From Methylobacter luteus IMV-B-3098 (GTDB lineage: Bacteria > Pseudomonadota > Gammaproteobacteria > Methylococcales > Methylomonadaceae): DNA of 64,000 nucleotides. The notes below the pieces were generated by a model. That model made no database searches and had not been told where the DNA came from. It saw only the letters and a program-made list of their open reading frames with translations. The stretch lies in assembly GCF_000427625.1 (NCBI RefSeq), contig NZ_KE386569.1, positions 4,098,464 through 4,162,463 of the forward strand. The letters run 5' to 3'. Of the stretch, positions 47,745-57,150 are shown piece by piece (position 1 is the first letter of the stretch; each line of letters starts with the position of its first letter). The position numbers were made by a program, and so were the translations under genes.

Positions 47745-47951
47745 CGAAACACGACAAGTCGACGGCCTCATGGTTGATTCCTCAAGGATGTAATAAAGGC
47801 TAAGTTGCCTTTAGCGAAGGATTTTATCTGAATTCTGCGAGTGCCCTATGTAAGAAAATCACACATTGTTTGTGTAATTTTTCACAGATTCCGTCGATCT
47901 ATTTCTTCAAACTATCTTACAAAGACTGAATGACTAACAGAACCCGATCAA
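47745..47951 (+). promoter_or_regulatory. Conserved regulatory block, copy 3 (right border of the cluster)
   Basis: Nearly identical to 18235-18442 over its whole length, with ACACA (47861-47865), TGTGT (47871-47875) and TCACA (47882-47886). No gene of the cluster follows in its direction; a 13-codon open frame after it is not convincing. The copy may be a relic of a lost operon or mark the edge of a mobile cluster. Confidence 0.7.
47871..47886. promoter_or_regulatory. CRP-like operator, copy 3
   Basis: TGTGTAATTTTTCACA, identical to copies 1 and 2. Confidence 0.6.
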
Positions 47952-48380
47952 TGGTTGAGATTTTTAAGGGTTATAAATTTGGCAGAGTTTAAACTTTCAG
48001 ATTGGATTCTGAAAATTCCTGCTGGAAGGATAAAATCGAGAACGTATTTTAACTTTATATATCAAGTTAATTAGATTAATAAGCTTATTTTTAAATAAAA
48101 ATTAAGTTTGTTTCGGATCAATGCATATGTATATTGATAATATCTTTAAAGATAAATCTAAACATAAAAATATACAGCGTAAAGAGTGACATCCTTTGGA
48201 AAATGGATGCCTTTAAAACTGATCATCCGAATTTTTCATTCCTAAAATGGACAATTATCGGCCCAGCCTGACAAACTTTGCGACAGAGCCCGGTTTTATT
48301 CAGCGACCACTTGAAAGTCTGCGAGGGTTGGCCGCGAACCAGGTTTGAAAGAAATTAATGCAACAAAATTATATGAATCG

Positions 48381-49046
48381 TCACCAGGATGCCGGCAATG
48401 TGCGTTCAATTCTGAGTATTTTGTCTTGAATTGTAATATAAGCGCCTTTGGTTAATTCCTGCATGACTTTATTAATCATCTCTCTGGATGAACCGACCAT
48501 ATTGGCTAATTCTTGCTGGCTGGGCATATCGTAGATAACGAGAATATCGCCTTCTTTATGGGCCATTTCATAGAGTTGTTTGATGGTTCTTTCATAAACA
48601 TTTGACAAAGCCAGGTGTTTGACCTTTTCAGTCAAATACCTGATTTTTTCTGACAAGGCGCCTAACATACTGATCGCCGCACCCGGGTGCAGGGTAAGCC
48701 AATTGATAAAATCTTCTTTAGAAATAACACCGCATACGGTTGTTTGCAGGGCTATCACAGAAGCAGATCTGGTTTTATCACTGAGTAATGCCAATTCACC
48801 AAAATGAGTACCGGCTTCCTGGATAAGTAACGTAACTTCCTTACCTTTTTCATCACTGGAAAAAACGCGCACTTTGCCGGAGAGAATGATATAAAGCGAG
48901 CCGGTTTCGTCACTTTCCGTGATAATAATTGCTTGTTTTGGAAATTTGACTGACTTTGCTTTTGCTGCCAAAGACTCAAGTGTTTCATCGGGCAGATTAG
49001 CAAGAAAATGGATTTTTTTTAGCGCCGGGAAGATTTCTTGTGGCAT
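48381..49046 (-). CDS. Crp/Fnr-family regulator with intact cyclic-nucleotide cassette
   Basis: 221 residues. HFGELALLSDKTRSASV (about residues 81-97) has the Glu and Arg that hold a cyclic nucleotide phosphate in CRP; no cysteine cluster of the FNR type. A dimer helix follows, then a winged helix with SQQELANMVGSSREMINKVMQEL. The Arg-Glu pair (in SSREM) corresponds to CRP Arg180-Glu181 that read the G-C pairs of TGTGA; CRP Arg185 is Lys here. It is a good candidate for the conserved CRP-like boxes. AAGGA precedes the ATG by seven bases. Confidence 0.88.
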   Translation of the reverse strand: MPQEIFPALKKIHFLANLPDETLESLAAKAKSVKFPKQAIIITESDETGSLYIILSGKVRVFSSDEKGKEVTLLIQEAGTHFGELALLSDKTRSASVIALQTTVCGVISKEDFINWLTLHPGAAISMLGALSEKIRYLTEKVKHLALSNVYERTIKQLYEMAHKEGDILVIYDMPSQQELANMVGSSREMINKVMQELTKGAYITIQDKILRIERTLPASW

Positions 49047-49416
49047 GGTGAATCCTTAATAATACAATGAAGCCAATTAAGCGCATTGTAGCAGGTTCTA
49101 CCGCGAAGCTTGTTAAGGTAGGGTGATAATTATCGGCCTTAATAATTGAAAACTCGAATAATCGGTTTTAAAGGCAGATTCTGCCTTGTCTGTCTTCATA
49201 GCTACGCCGTATAAGTTTAATGTTTTCCAGAAATTATAATATTCGGGCGTCAGGTTCAAAGCCAATAATTCTGGACAGTTACATAATTATCTATAATGCC
49301 TTGATTATTTTTTAAAATTAAATTTCTTGAATTAGCTTGAATTTAACTTAAAAATAGAGCTAAGTATTAATACTTATAACAAGCGTAGAAATTTCTTCTT
49401 TAAAAAAATAAAAAAA
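49047..49416. other. AT-rich divergent promoter region
   Basis: Region between the divergent Crp-type and FecR-TPR genes. No gene or recognised operator; no CRP-like dyad here. Confidence 0.45.
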
Positions 49417-52400
49417 ATGCATTATCTACTTGCTCTATTACTGTTTTTATTTGCGTCTGAAAGTCGGTCGGAGGGCGAAGTTGCCGATAAAGACTGTAAC
49501 AATAAACCCGCCGCAAAATTGGTTTCTTTACAGGGTAATGTATTTTTCGATCCTGATAACAGGGGACATTGGCAAGCGGCGCAACTCAATGAAACAATTT
49601 GCGAAGGCAGTCGGGTGCGGGTGGCGTCTTTCAGCCGGGCTTCCCTGCTGCTGCCTGACAATATTGTCTTGCGTCTCGATGAAGGCACTGTACTTAGCTT
49701 AAATGGCATTGCTCCCGACAAGCCCACTTTGCTGAATATGCTTAAAGGCTTTGTCAATTTTATCAGTCGCACGCCCAGACATCTGCAGATCAATACTCCG
49801 ATTGCCAATGCCGGACCCGAAGGCACCGAATTTGCCATCAGCGCAGATGAGGCCAAATCCTCGTTATGGGTTTACGAAGGCAAGGTCAGGTTTTTCAATG
49901 CGCAGGGCAGCATTCGTCTCGAGCCGGGGCAGGGCGCGCAGGCCTACCGGGGACAGGCGCCGCAGGCGCAGATCGACATCAGGCCGCAGGATGCCGTGGC
50001 GTGGGCACTTTACTACCCGCCTTTGCTGCCATACCCCGATGCCGGCACGGACATTGACGCCAGTCTTCGCACCGCGATACGGGATTTCCGCCAAGGACGA
50101 ACCGATGCGGCGCTGGCCCGGCTGGATGCGCTGCCGCCGGAACAGCGGACGGCCTATTTTTACAAAATACGCGGCGCTATAAGACTCACCGTCGGCCGAG
50201 TTGAGCTGGCCCGGCAGGATATACAGGCCTTGCTGGCCGGCAACCCCAACGATGCGGAAGCGTTGGCATTGCAATCCGTATTGGCGCTGACGCAAAACCG
50301 GAAAGATGAAGCCTATGCGCTGGCAGAGCGGGCGACTGCCTCAGACCCCCGTTCGGCCACGGCGTATTCCGCCCTGTCTTACGCGGAGCAGGGCCGCTTT
50401 GAACTGGACAAAGCGCTGAAGGCGGCCGAGCTGGCGGTGAAATACGCGCCGCACGATGCGATGGTCTGGGCGCGCCAATCCGAACTGGAGCTTGCCCTGG
50501 GGAGGCTGGCTGACAGCGAAAGAAGCGCGGAAAAAGCGTTAGCGCTGGATGCCGGTCTGGAAAGAACACAAACCGTAGCCGGATTTGCCTATTTGCGGCG
50601 CATGGACACGGATAAAGCGTTACAAGCCTTTGAAAAAGCGGTCAGACTGGATTCCACCTCGCCTCTGGCGCGATTGGGCCTGGGTCTGGCGAAAATCCGC
50701 CAGAGCGATTTAACGGCAGGACGCCAGGATCTGGAAATTGCCGCCATTCTCGATCCCAACAATGCCTTGCTGCGCAGTTATCTGGGTAAGGGATATTTCG
50801 AAGAAAAACGCAATGCGCTGGCTGAAGATCAATTTAATCTGGCCAAGGAGCGCGATCCCAACGATCCCACGCCATATTTTTACGACGCGATGAAAAAGCA
50901 GACCGAGAACCGGCCGGTTGAAGCGTTGCAGGATCTGCAGCAGGCGATGGCCTTGAATGACAACCGCGCGGTGTATCGCTCCAGGGAGTTGCTGGATTCC
51001 GACCGGGCCGCACGCGGGGCCAGTCTGGCGCGTATTTACGATAATCTTGGCTTCGAGCAACGGGGCGTGGTCGAGGCGATCAGTTCGCTGCAAACCGATC
51101 CTACCAATTATTCCGCCCATCGTTTCCTGTCGGATACCTACGTCAATCAATCCAGCCGGGAAACCGCGCAACTCAGCGAACTGCTGCAGGCCAAACTGCT
51201 GCAGCCGATCAATATCAATCCGGTGCAGCCGCATTTGTCGGTATCGCAAAGAGGCCTGCTGAGCGCTTCCGACATGGCCAATTCATCGTTCCAGGACTTT
51301 ACCCGCAATTTCGAACGCAATCGCCCTCAGCTGATTGTGTCCGGGGTGGTGGGCAACATGGACACTTATAGCGATGAAGTCACGTTGAGCGGGCTGCTTG
51401 ACAAGTTTTCTTATAGCCTGGGGCAGTACCATTATCAAACGGATGGGTTTACCAGAGCGCCTGAACCTCACTTATCGGAAGAAGAACGGCATAATACCGA
51501 TCAGCGGCATGATATTTACGATGCTTTTTTTCAGGCAGCCATTAATGACCGCTTGAATGCCCAGTTTGAATATGTGTACAGGGAAACCGAACAGGGGGAT
51601 TTTAGGCAGGATCTTATTACGAAAGGAAACTCATATCTGGAACGGGATAGACTGAGAGAAAATATTTACCGGGCGGGTCTTAATTTAAGATTATTTACTG
51701 ATGATCATTTGCTGGCTTCATATGTTCATGAAGATTCTTTTACTCATGAAGATTCATTTGGGGCTTCTCCTGAGCTTTCGGGGCAACGTGTGAAGGATAT
51801 TAGCAATAGTAGCGATTTTATTGAAGGGCAGTATCTGCGCCATGGTCAGTTCTATAACGTCATAACCGGGGTTAGTTTCTATTCAATAAAAGAAAAAAAA
51901 CAGACTCAAAGTTCGGAGGAAGATGGGGCTAATAACGGTCGTAATGGACATAACGAGTATGCCTATCTTAATTTGAAATTGCCTCATCGAATAACCGGAA
52001 CACTTGGATTATCAAATGATTTTTCCCATGCAAAAAATCAAAAAGATAAGCTGCGGATATATCCGAAAGCCGGTCTGATGTGGGACATCAGCGATAAAGC
52101 TAAACTCAGATTGGCCTACTTCAGGGGCAAGAAAAGACCATTAGCAGCGGTGCAATCCATTGAACCGACCCAGATAGCCGGGTTTAATCAATTTTTTGAC
52201 GATTTTGCAGATTATTCTTTTTCATTTTATGGAGGAGCGCTGGATTTTGTTATACAGCCTACAGTATTTGCGGGAGTAGAGCTTTTTCAAAGAGATGCTT
52301 TTAATGCATCAGTAGGCACTTTAGCTTCGAAAAAGGATTCAGCAGTAATTTATCTGAACTGGGCTCCGTTGGATCGATTTTCAATCTCCACGCGCTATCG

Positions 52401-52809
52401 GTATCTGTACAACAAATATCCCGACAAACTCGCCCCTTTTGATAGGAAGTTTTTTACTCATAGTGTGCCCTTAGAATTCAGATATTTCGATCCTTCCGGG
52501 TTTTTCAGCAAACTCACTGGAACTTATGTAAACCAGGAAACAGGAACGTGTGCAAGCCAAGACCAAGCGTGCTTAGATGACCTAGAGGGTGATAACAAAG
52601 AGTCAAGTAGCTTTTTTCTGCTTGATGCGGCAATTGGCTATCGATTGCCAAAACGGCTGGGTATTGTGAGCCTTGAAGGGAAAAATTTGTTAAATAAAAA
52701 ATACCGGTTTGAGGACATGAGTCGATTCGAAAATAGCAATATATTTTTCAATGCTAGTGAGTTTATTCCACAAAGGGCGATTTTTGGTCGTATAGTTCTT
52801 AATTTTTAA
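49417..52809 (+). CDS. FecR-domain, TPR and beta-barrel outer-membrane protein
   Basis: 1130 residues. Signal peptide (1-18), FecR-like domain (about 30-190: VSLQGNVFF, LRLDEGTVLSL, GPEGTEFAISADE), then about eight TPR-type repeats (215-560), and a C-terminal region (about 600-1130) of beta-strands ending GRIVLNF with a terminal aromatic residue, and an SLEGKNLLNKKYRFED segment as in outer-membrane barrels. Proteins of this shape occur next to CHASE2 cyclases in many proteobacteria. Base composition drops to a more AT-rich type from about 51600, the start of the barrel. No Shine-Dalgarno; an A-rich stretch precedes the ATG. Confidence 0.85.
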   Translation: MHYLLALLLFLFASESRSEGEVADKDCNNKPAAKLVSLQGNVFFDPDNRGHWQAAQLNETICEGSRVRVASFSRASLLLPDNIVLRLDEGTVLSLNGIAPDKPTLLNMLKGFVNFISRTPRHLQINTPIANAGPEGTEFAISADEAKSSLWVYEGKVRFFNAQGSIRLEPGQGAQAYRGQAPQAQIDIRPQDAVAWALYYPPLLPYPDAGTDIDASLRTAIRDFRQGRTDAALARLDALPPEQRTAYFYKIRGAIRLTVGRVELARQDIQALLAGNPNDAEALALQSVLALTQNRKDEAYALAERATASDPRSATAYSALSYAEQGRFELDKALKAAELAVKYAPHDAMVWARQSELELALGRLADSERSAEKALALDAGLERTQTVAGFAYLRRMDTDKALQAFEKAVRLDSTSPLARLGLGLAKIRQSDLTAGRQDLEIAAILDPNNALLRSYLGKGYFEEKRNALAEDQFNLAKERDPNDPTPYFYDAMKKQTENRPVEALQDLQQAMALNDNRAVYRSRELLDSDRAARGASLARIYDNLGFEQRGVVEAISSLQTDPTNYSAHRFLSDTYVNQSSRETAQLSELLQAKLLQPININPVQPHLSVSQRGLLSASDMANSSFQDFTRNFERNRPQLIVSGVVGNMDTYSDEVTLSGLLDKFSYSLGQYHYQTDGFTRAPEPHLSEEERHNTDQRHDIYDAFFQAAINDRLNAQFEYVYRETEQGDFRQDLITKGNSYLERDRLRENIYRAGLNLRLFTDDHLLASYVHEDSFTHEDSFGASPELSGQRVKDISNSSDFIEGQYLRHGQFYNVITGVSFYSIKEKKQTQSSEEDGANNGRNGHNEYAYLNLKLPHRITGTLGLSNDFSHAKNQKDKLRIYPKAGLMWDISDKAKLRLAYFRGKKRPLAAVQSIEPTQIAGFNQFFDDFADYSFSFYGGALDFVIQPTVFAGVELFQRDAFNASVGTLASKKDSAVIYLNWAPLDRFSISTRYRYLYNKYPDKLAPFDRKFFTHSVPLEFRYFDPSGFFSKLTGTYVNQETGTCASQDQACLDDLEGDNKESSSFFLLDAAIGYRLPKRLGIVSLEGKNLLNKKYRFEDMSRFENSNIFFNASEFIPQRAIFGRIVLNF

Positions 52810-52828
52810 TCGATAACAAGGGGGGGGA

Positions 52829-53413
52829 ATGTCTAAAAATATTGGAAATATCAATTATATCCAAAAAAATAAAACAATAGTTTTAAGTCTTATAGGTGTT
52901 GGTTTTCTTACAGGCGCGGCGGTTATTGACAAGGTTGTCCCTGGTCAAGAGATCGCTGATGCACATAGAATACGCTCTGTTGAAAAACTCAATGTTCCAC
53001 CTTATTCAGTAGTTCCAAAAGATAAATTACTCCAGATTAAGCCGAAGAATGAGCCAATGGCATTGATATATAACGGATGGGTTAATGCAGGTACGGTGTC
53101 AGGTTATAACGTGCAATACCGTACAATAACAACCGCTTCAGATGTCATATATCAGATTCTTGGCACATCTACTTTAGATGGCAGTCAGCTTGGATTTGCC
53201 TGTTTTTGTGCAAACAATAATACAAAACTAATCTGGGAAGGAATGGCAAATAGCGCGTGTGCTGCCGCGAATCCGAATACTCCAGTGAAATTGGATAATG
53301 CTATTATGGGTTCTTATAAAGTATATAACGTTCCCATACCTGATGGTTCTTGCTGTAAATCCGTACCCAGAGTTGGCACTACTAACATACCGGGTTTGCC
53401 CCCATGTGGTTGA
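52829..53413 (+). CDS. Small membrane-anchored cysteine-rich protein
   Basis: 194 residues. One hydrophobic segment (about 18-37, IVLSLIGVGFLTGAAV) anchors or exports it. The rest holds seven cysteines: ACFCAN, SACAAAN, GSCCKS, PPCG. No family recognised. The ribosome site contains an unbroken run of eight G one base from the ATG. It sits 20 bases after the FecR-TPR gene and before a terminator at 53461, so it shares the FecR transcript. Confidence 0.75.
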   Translation: MSKNIGNINYIQKNKTIVLSLIGVGFLTGAAVIDKVVPGQEIADAHRIRSVEKLNVPPYSVVPKDKLLQIKPKNEPMALIYNGWVNAGTVSGYNVQYRTITTASDVIYQILGTSTLDGSQLGFACFCANNNTKLIWEGMANSACAAANPNTPVKLDNAIMGSYKVYNVPIPDGSCCKSVPRVGTTNIPGLPPCG

Positions 53414-53460
53414 AAATCGGTAATTTCCAACCACTGGTCTTAACTTAAATAATATCGGCA

Positions 53461-53493
53461 TTTAACCCGTCAAAACCGGGTTAAATGTTTTAT
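53461..53493 (+). terminator. Rho-independent terminator
   Basis: TTTAACCCG / CGGGTTAAA stem with loop TCAAAAC, followed by TGTTTTATT. Confidence 0.75.
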
Positions 53494-53558
53494 TAATCAG
53501 CAAATCGATTGCTCTCAATCCGCATTAACCGTGAATTAAACTAAAAGGCCTATGCACA

Positions 53559-55763
53559 ATGCGCCATTCCCTGCGGATAATCACGATTGCCCTAATCACC
53601 TTATTGTCCGGAAGCGCCATTGATTATCTGACCGGCCTGGAAACAGCACTGGGCCTGGATGCTTTATTCCGAATCCGGGGCCAGCGCACGCCGCCTGATG
53701 AAATTGTCGTCGTCGCCATGGATGAAACTTCCGAAGCCGCTTTAGGGGTAGGTCAGGATTTAACCCGCTGGCGCAGCTTTCATGCCCGGCTGATACGCGA
53801 ATTGCAGCGCCAGGGTGCGGCGCTGATCGTGTTTGATCTCCAGTTTATTGCTTCCCATCCCGATCATGACCTGGACCTGGCATCGACCATGCGAGCAGCA
53901 GGCAACGTGCTGGTGACGGAATGTGTACAAGAATTACGGCGCGGGGTTGAGGATTTTTACGGGCGGGAGGAGTGTTCGGAAAGTAATAAGAAGCCATTCG
54001 TACAAAAGGATGGCGTGCAACAACAGCCGCTTTCCGAACAATTGATTGCCATGCGCGTGATCGGCCCTACGCCGGTACTGGCCGAGTCTGCATTGGATCG
54101 GGCACCGTTCTATCTGGCTAACGACGCGGAAGATCCCATCATTCGGGAAGGCTGGACATTTCTTGATGCGCTTGCTGAAACACCGACTTTACCGATACTG
54201 ACGTGGATGCATTATCTTCAGCGCACAGGAGCGTTGCAAGATAAGATCCATCCCGAGCCTCCTTTTTCTGTCTGGCTAACAGAACGGCGTAGGCAATGCC
54301 TGTCTGCCGTAGAAAAATCTTCGATAAGCTTGCCGGCAAAATCCGGTCTGGAGCGCCTTATTGATGAGGTGATTTGCCTGGAAGACAAACGCTACCTTGA
54401 TTTCTACGGCCCGGCGCAGACCTTGCGCATGGAATCGTACAGCGACGTTTATGAAGGGAAAGTTACCAACTTATCAGGCAAGGTAGTATTTGTCGGGAAG
54501 GCCAATCGCAAGTTTTCACCCGGTCACATCGACTACTTTCAAACGCCCTTCAGCGACACGCGCAGCGGCAAGATGGCGGGAGTAGAAATTATGGCTACGC
54601 AATTTGCCAATTTACTCGAAGGCCGTAGTATTGCATCGCCGCTGCCGCCAGGGTTATCGTTGATGGCGTTTGGATTAATGATTGGTTGGTTGCTGACTGA
54701 GTTTGCCGGGCTTCCTGGCATGGTAGCGAGCTTGTTGGCTGGCGGCATCTATGCAGGCATGGCTGTATGGTGCTTCAGTCGAAGTGGCATGTGGTTGCCT
54801 GTGGCTGTTCCGTTATTGCTCCAGTTGCCCCTGGCTTGGTTTGTTGCTTCATTATGGTCGCGCCGGGATCTGTTAAATGAAAGAAAGCGAATTCTAGCTT
54901 TTGTCCGCCGCGTGTTTCCACAATGGCTGCCCTTTGTTTCAGCATCACCGGGGCAATGGCATTCAAAAAAAGGAGCAGAAGAATTAACATATCAACGGGA
55001 TGTCAGCGGAGTTTGTCTTGCCACAGACATTGAAGGCTATACGGCTGTTGCCGCGCGTCATACTGCCCATGAAATGTGGGAATTATTAAGTACGTATTAC
55101 CAAGTGCTGGGCCATACGGTGAGTTCTCATGATGGGATCATCCCGGATGTGGCCGGTGATTCAATGATAGCGGTATGGATCGATTTACCTGTCGCTCAGC
55201 GACTGTCAGCCTGCTTGGCTGCGCTGGAGATGGAACTGGCGGTTGAGCAGTTTAATGCAACATCAAGTACATGCCAGCTTCCCACACGTATCGGTTTACA
55301 CGAAGGTGACATGACACTTGGAAGGTTAGATGCAGGGGAAGGTAGTCACTATCGTGCTATTGGCGATACGGTAAATACCGCTTCACGCATTCAAGGTGTA
55401 AACAAATTTTTAGGAACGCATATTTTAGCTTCCGCAGCAGTTGTAATCGGCTTGAGCAATGTAATTTATAGGCCAGTAGGTAGTTTTCGTTTGGTTGGAC
55501 GAAATGAACCCATAGAGCTTGTGGAAATTGTTGGCAAGGAGGCAGAGAGCAATATGGCTAATTATGCCAAATACGAGCAATTCGCCTCGGGATTAAAGGC
55601 ATTTCGGCAAGGCCTGTGGGAAGATGCTGTAGTCAGTTTTCAAGCACTGCTAAATATTCATGGACACGATGGCCCGACCAGCTTTTATTTGGACTTGGCA
55701 CTGATTTATCGGAACAACCCGCCACAGGAATGGGACGGCTTTATTACACTGAGCGCAAAATAA
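53559..55763 (+). CDS. CHASE2-domain class III nucleotide cyclase
   Basis: 734 residues: N-terminal membrane segment (about 5-22), periplasmic CHASE2 domain (30-345; LDALFRIRGQRTP, GAALIVFDLQF), three membrane segments (about 365-435), cytoplasmic cyclase (480-650). Metal aspartates are in TDIEGYT and VAGDS; NTASRI supplies the transition-state Asn and Arg. The base-selecting lysine that normally precedes GD (Lys-x-x-Gly-Asp) is Asp here, so the product nucleotide is uncertain, possibly cAMP. It could supply ligand to the Crp-type regulator at 48381-49046. Confidence 0.85.
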   Translation: MRHSLRIITIALITLLSGSAIDYLTGLETALGLDALFRIRGQRTPPDEIVVVAMDETSEAALGVGQDLTRWRSFHARLIRELQRQGAALIVFDLQFIASHPDHDLDLASTMRAAGNVLVTECVQELRRGVEDFYGREECSESNKKPFVQKDGVQQQPLSEQLIAMRVIGPTPVLAESALDRAPFYLANDAEDPIIREGWTFLDALAETPTLPILTWMHYLQRTGALQDKIHPEPPFSVWLTERRRQCLSAVEKSSISLPAKSGLERLIDEVICLEDKRYLDFYGPAQTLRMESYSDVYEGKVTNLSGKVVFVGKANRKFSPGHIDYFQTPFSDTRSGKMAGVEIMATQFANLLEGRSIASPLPPGLSLMAFGLMIGWLLTEFAGLPGMVASLLAGGIYAGMAVWCFSRSGMWLPVAVPLLLQLPLAWFVASLWSRRDLLNERKRILAFVRRVFPQWLPFVSASPGQWHSKKGAEELTYQRDVSGVCLATDIEGYTAVAARHTAHEMWELLSTYYQVLGHTVSSHDGIIPDVAGDSMIAVWIDLPVAQRLSACLAALEMELAVEQFNATSSTCQLPTRIGLHEGDMTLGRLDAGEGSHYRAIGDTVNTASRIQGVNKFLGTHILASAAVVIGLSNVIYRPVGSFRLVGRNEPIELVEIVGKEAESNMANYAKYEQFASGLKAFRQGLWEDAVVSFQALLNIHGHDGPTSFYLDLALIYRNNPPQEWDGFITLSAK

Positions 55764-55789
55764 GGTTCTGTTCCCCTCTGTGCCAGCTC

Positions 55790-55868
55790 GTAGGGCGGAA
55801 TAGCGATAGCGTATTCCGCCGCATGTTAGCTTTCATTCGGCGCATTACGCTATCGCTAATGCGCCCTA
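55790..55868. repeat. Paired REP-like palindromes
   Basis: Two units in opposite orientation: GTAGGGCGGAATAGCGATAG at 55790 and its variant with GCATTA at 55839-55868. Each is itself a palindrome (GGCGGAATA/TATTCCGCC; GGCGCATTA/TAATGCGCC). Confidence 0.75.
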
Positions 55869-55967
55869 CCTGTCGCCCAACAGTTATGCCATGAACGTAA
55901 AATGGCGGATGAACGGCCTGTTTCTGTGTCCGAAAAAACTTGACCACTACAAAGCAAGGAAAAATTT

Positions 55968-57134
55968 ATGAACCTATTAAATCTTAAAATCCGCCGCCTT
56001 GCATTCTTATTATTGGGAATAAATGCCTCGAGTTGTTCCCAGATTGGGATAGCAAACTATTCAGCGTCTGCAAGTACCAATTCCTCGAACTGTTCCCAGT
56101 CAGCTGTACAATCTGCCATAGACTCGGCAGCATCCGGCGATACGGTTTCACTCCCATCTTGTTCGGCGACTACTTGGAGTTCCAAGGTAACCATTCCAGG
56201 CTCAAAAGGCATTACCCTTGATGGTAAAGGATCGACGATTACTGGAGCCGTGGATGTGACCCAGAATGACAGAACCTCGACACGGATTACCAACTTTAAC
56301 TTTACATCACCTAAATCCGTTTATTTTCATGGCACACCTTCAAGTGCTACAGCACGACTGGATCACTCCAAAATATCCGGAGGCGACTCATCAATCCTGG
56401 TTGAAGTTGAAGGCAACGCGCCGGTATTAATCGATCACAATGTATTTACTGGCGGCGGAGCATCCGAAATGATCCATAACTATGGCACCTGGGATGACAG
56501 CGGATGGAAAGATGATGTAACGCCAGGCGGTCCTAACATGGTTTTCATCGAAGACAATACCTTCAACAATACAGGCGCAAGCGGTAATCCGGCTTATTTC
56601 TGGGGTACTTCCGCGGTCCAAAGTTACTACAGCGCCAGAACCGTGTTTCGACATAATACGCTGAATATGGCTCAAGTCGACCAGCATGGCACTCCAGGCA
56701 TGGTAGGCGCGAGATGGTGGGAGATTTATGAAAACACTTTCAATGTAATAGAAAATGGTAATCAGTCGAGTTACATGTCCATCCGGGCCGGCAGCGGCGT
56801 CATTTTCAACAACCATAAAGCAGGTGCTCAAAATCAGGGCGCAGGCACTATTGAACTCGTCGAGGAAGACTCAGGCTATCCGGCACTCTATCAAATTGGC
56901 CGAGGCAGGAATCAGTCGCTCGATCCCGCCTACGTATGGGGCAATGATGCATCAATGCAGGTTGTTAGCAACAGTTCCAACGTCCAGAAGGACCGAGACT
57001 TTTATTTATTTGCCAAACCGAACTATAAGCCTTATGCCTATCCTCATCCAATGGTAGCCGAGACCTCTCGTTTAACTTGGCCAATTAAATCAATACCACC
57101 AATCAATCCTAAACCTCTGATAGAACCAAAATAA
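55968..57134 (+). CDS. Secreted right-handed beta-helix protein
   Basis: 388 residues with a signal peptide. Repeated short strands with Asn/Gly turns (VLIDHNVFTGGG, VFIEDNTFNNTG, VFRHNTLNMAQ, WEIYENTFNVIENG) mark a pectate-lyase-like parallel beta-helix. A Cys at the end of the signal region (ASSC) could be a lipobox but fits poorly. Such proteins bind or cut polysaccharides. It precedes the IS element. Confidence 0.82.
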   Translation: MNLLNLKIRRLAFLLLGINASSCSQIGIANYSASASTNSSNCSQSAVQSAIDSAASGDTVSLPSCSATTWSSKVTIPGSKGITLDGKGSTITGAVDVTQNDRTSTRITNFNFTSPKSVYFHGTPSSATARLDHSKISGGDSSILVEVEGNAPVLIDHNVFTGGGASEMIHNYGTWDDSGWKDDVTPGGPNMVFIEDNTFNNTGASGNPAYFWGTSAVQSYYSARTVFRHNTLNMAQVDQHGTPGMVGARWWEIYENTFNVIENGNQSSYMSIRAGSGVIFNNHKAGAQNQGAGTIELVEEDSGYPALYQIGRGRNQSLDPAYVWGNDASMQVVSNSSNVQKDRDFYLFAKPNYKPYAYPHPMVAETSRLTWPIKSIPPINPKPLIEPK

Positions 57135-57150
57135 CGGTATCGGCCGCTTA

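Noticed and set aside
55790..55868. Transposon ends or small RNA gene
   Set aside because: Short nested palindromes fit common extragenic REP-like elements; no transposase or promoter is linked.
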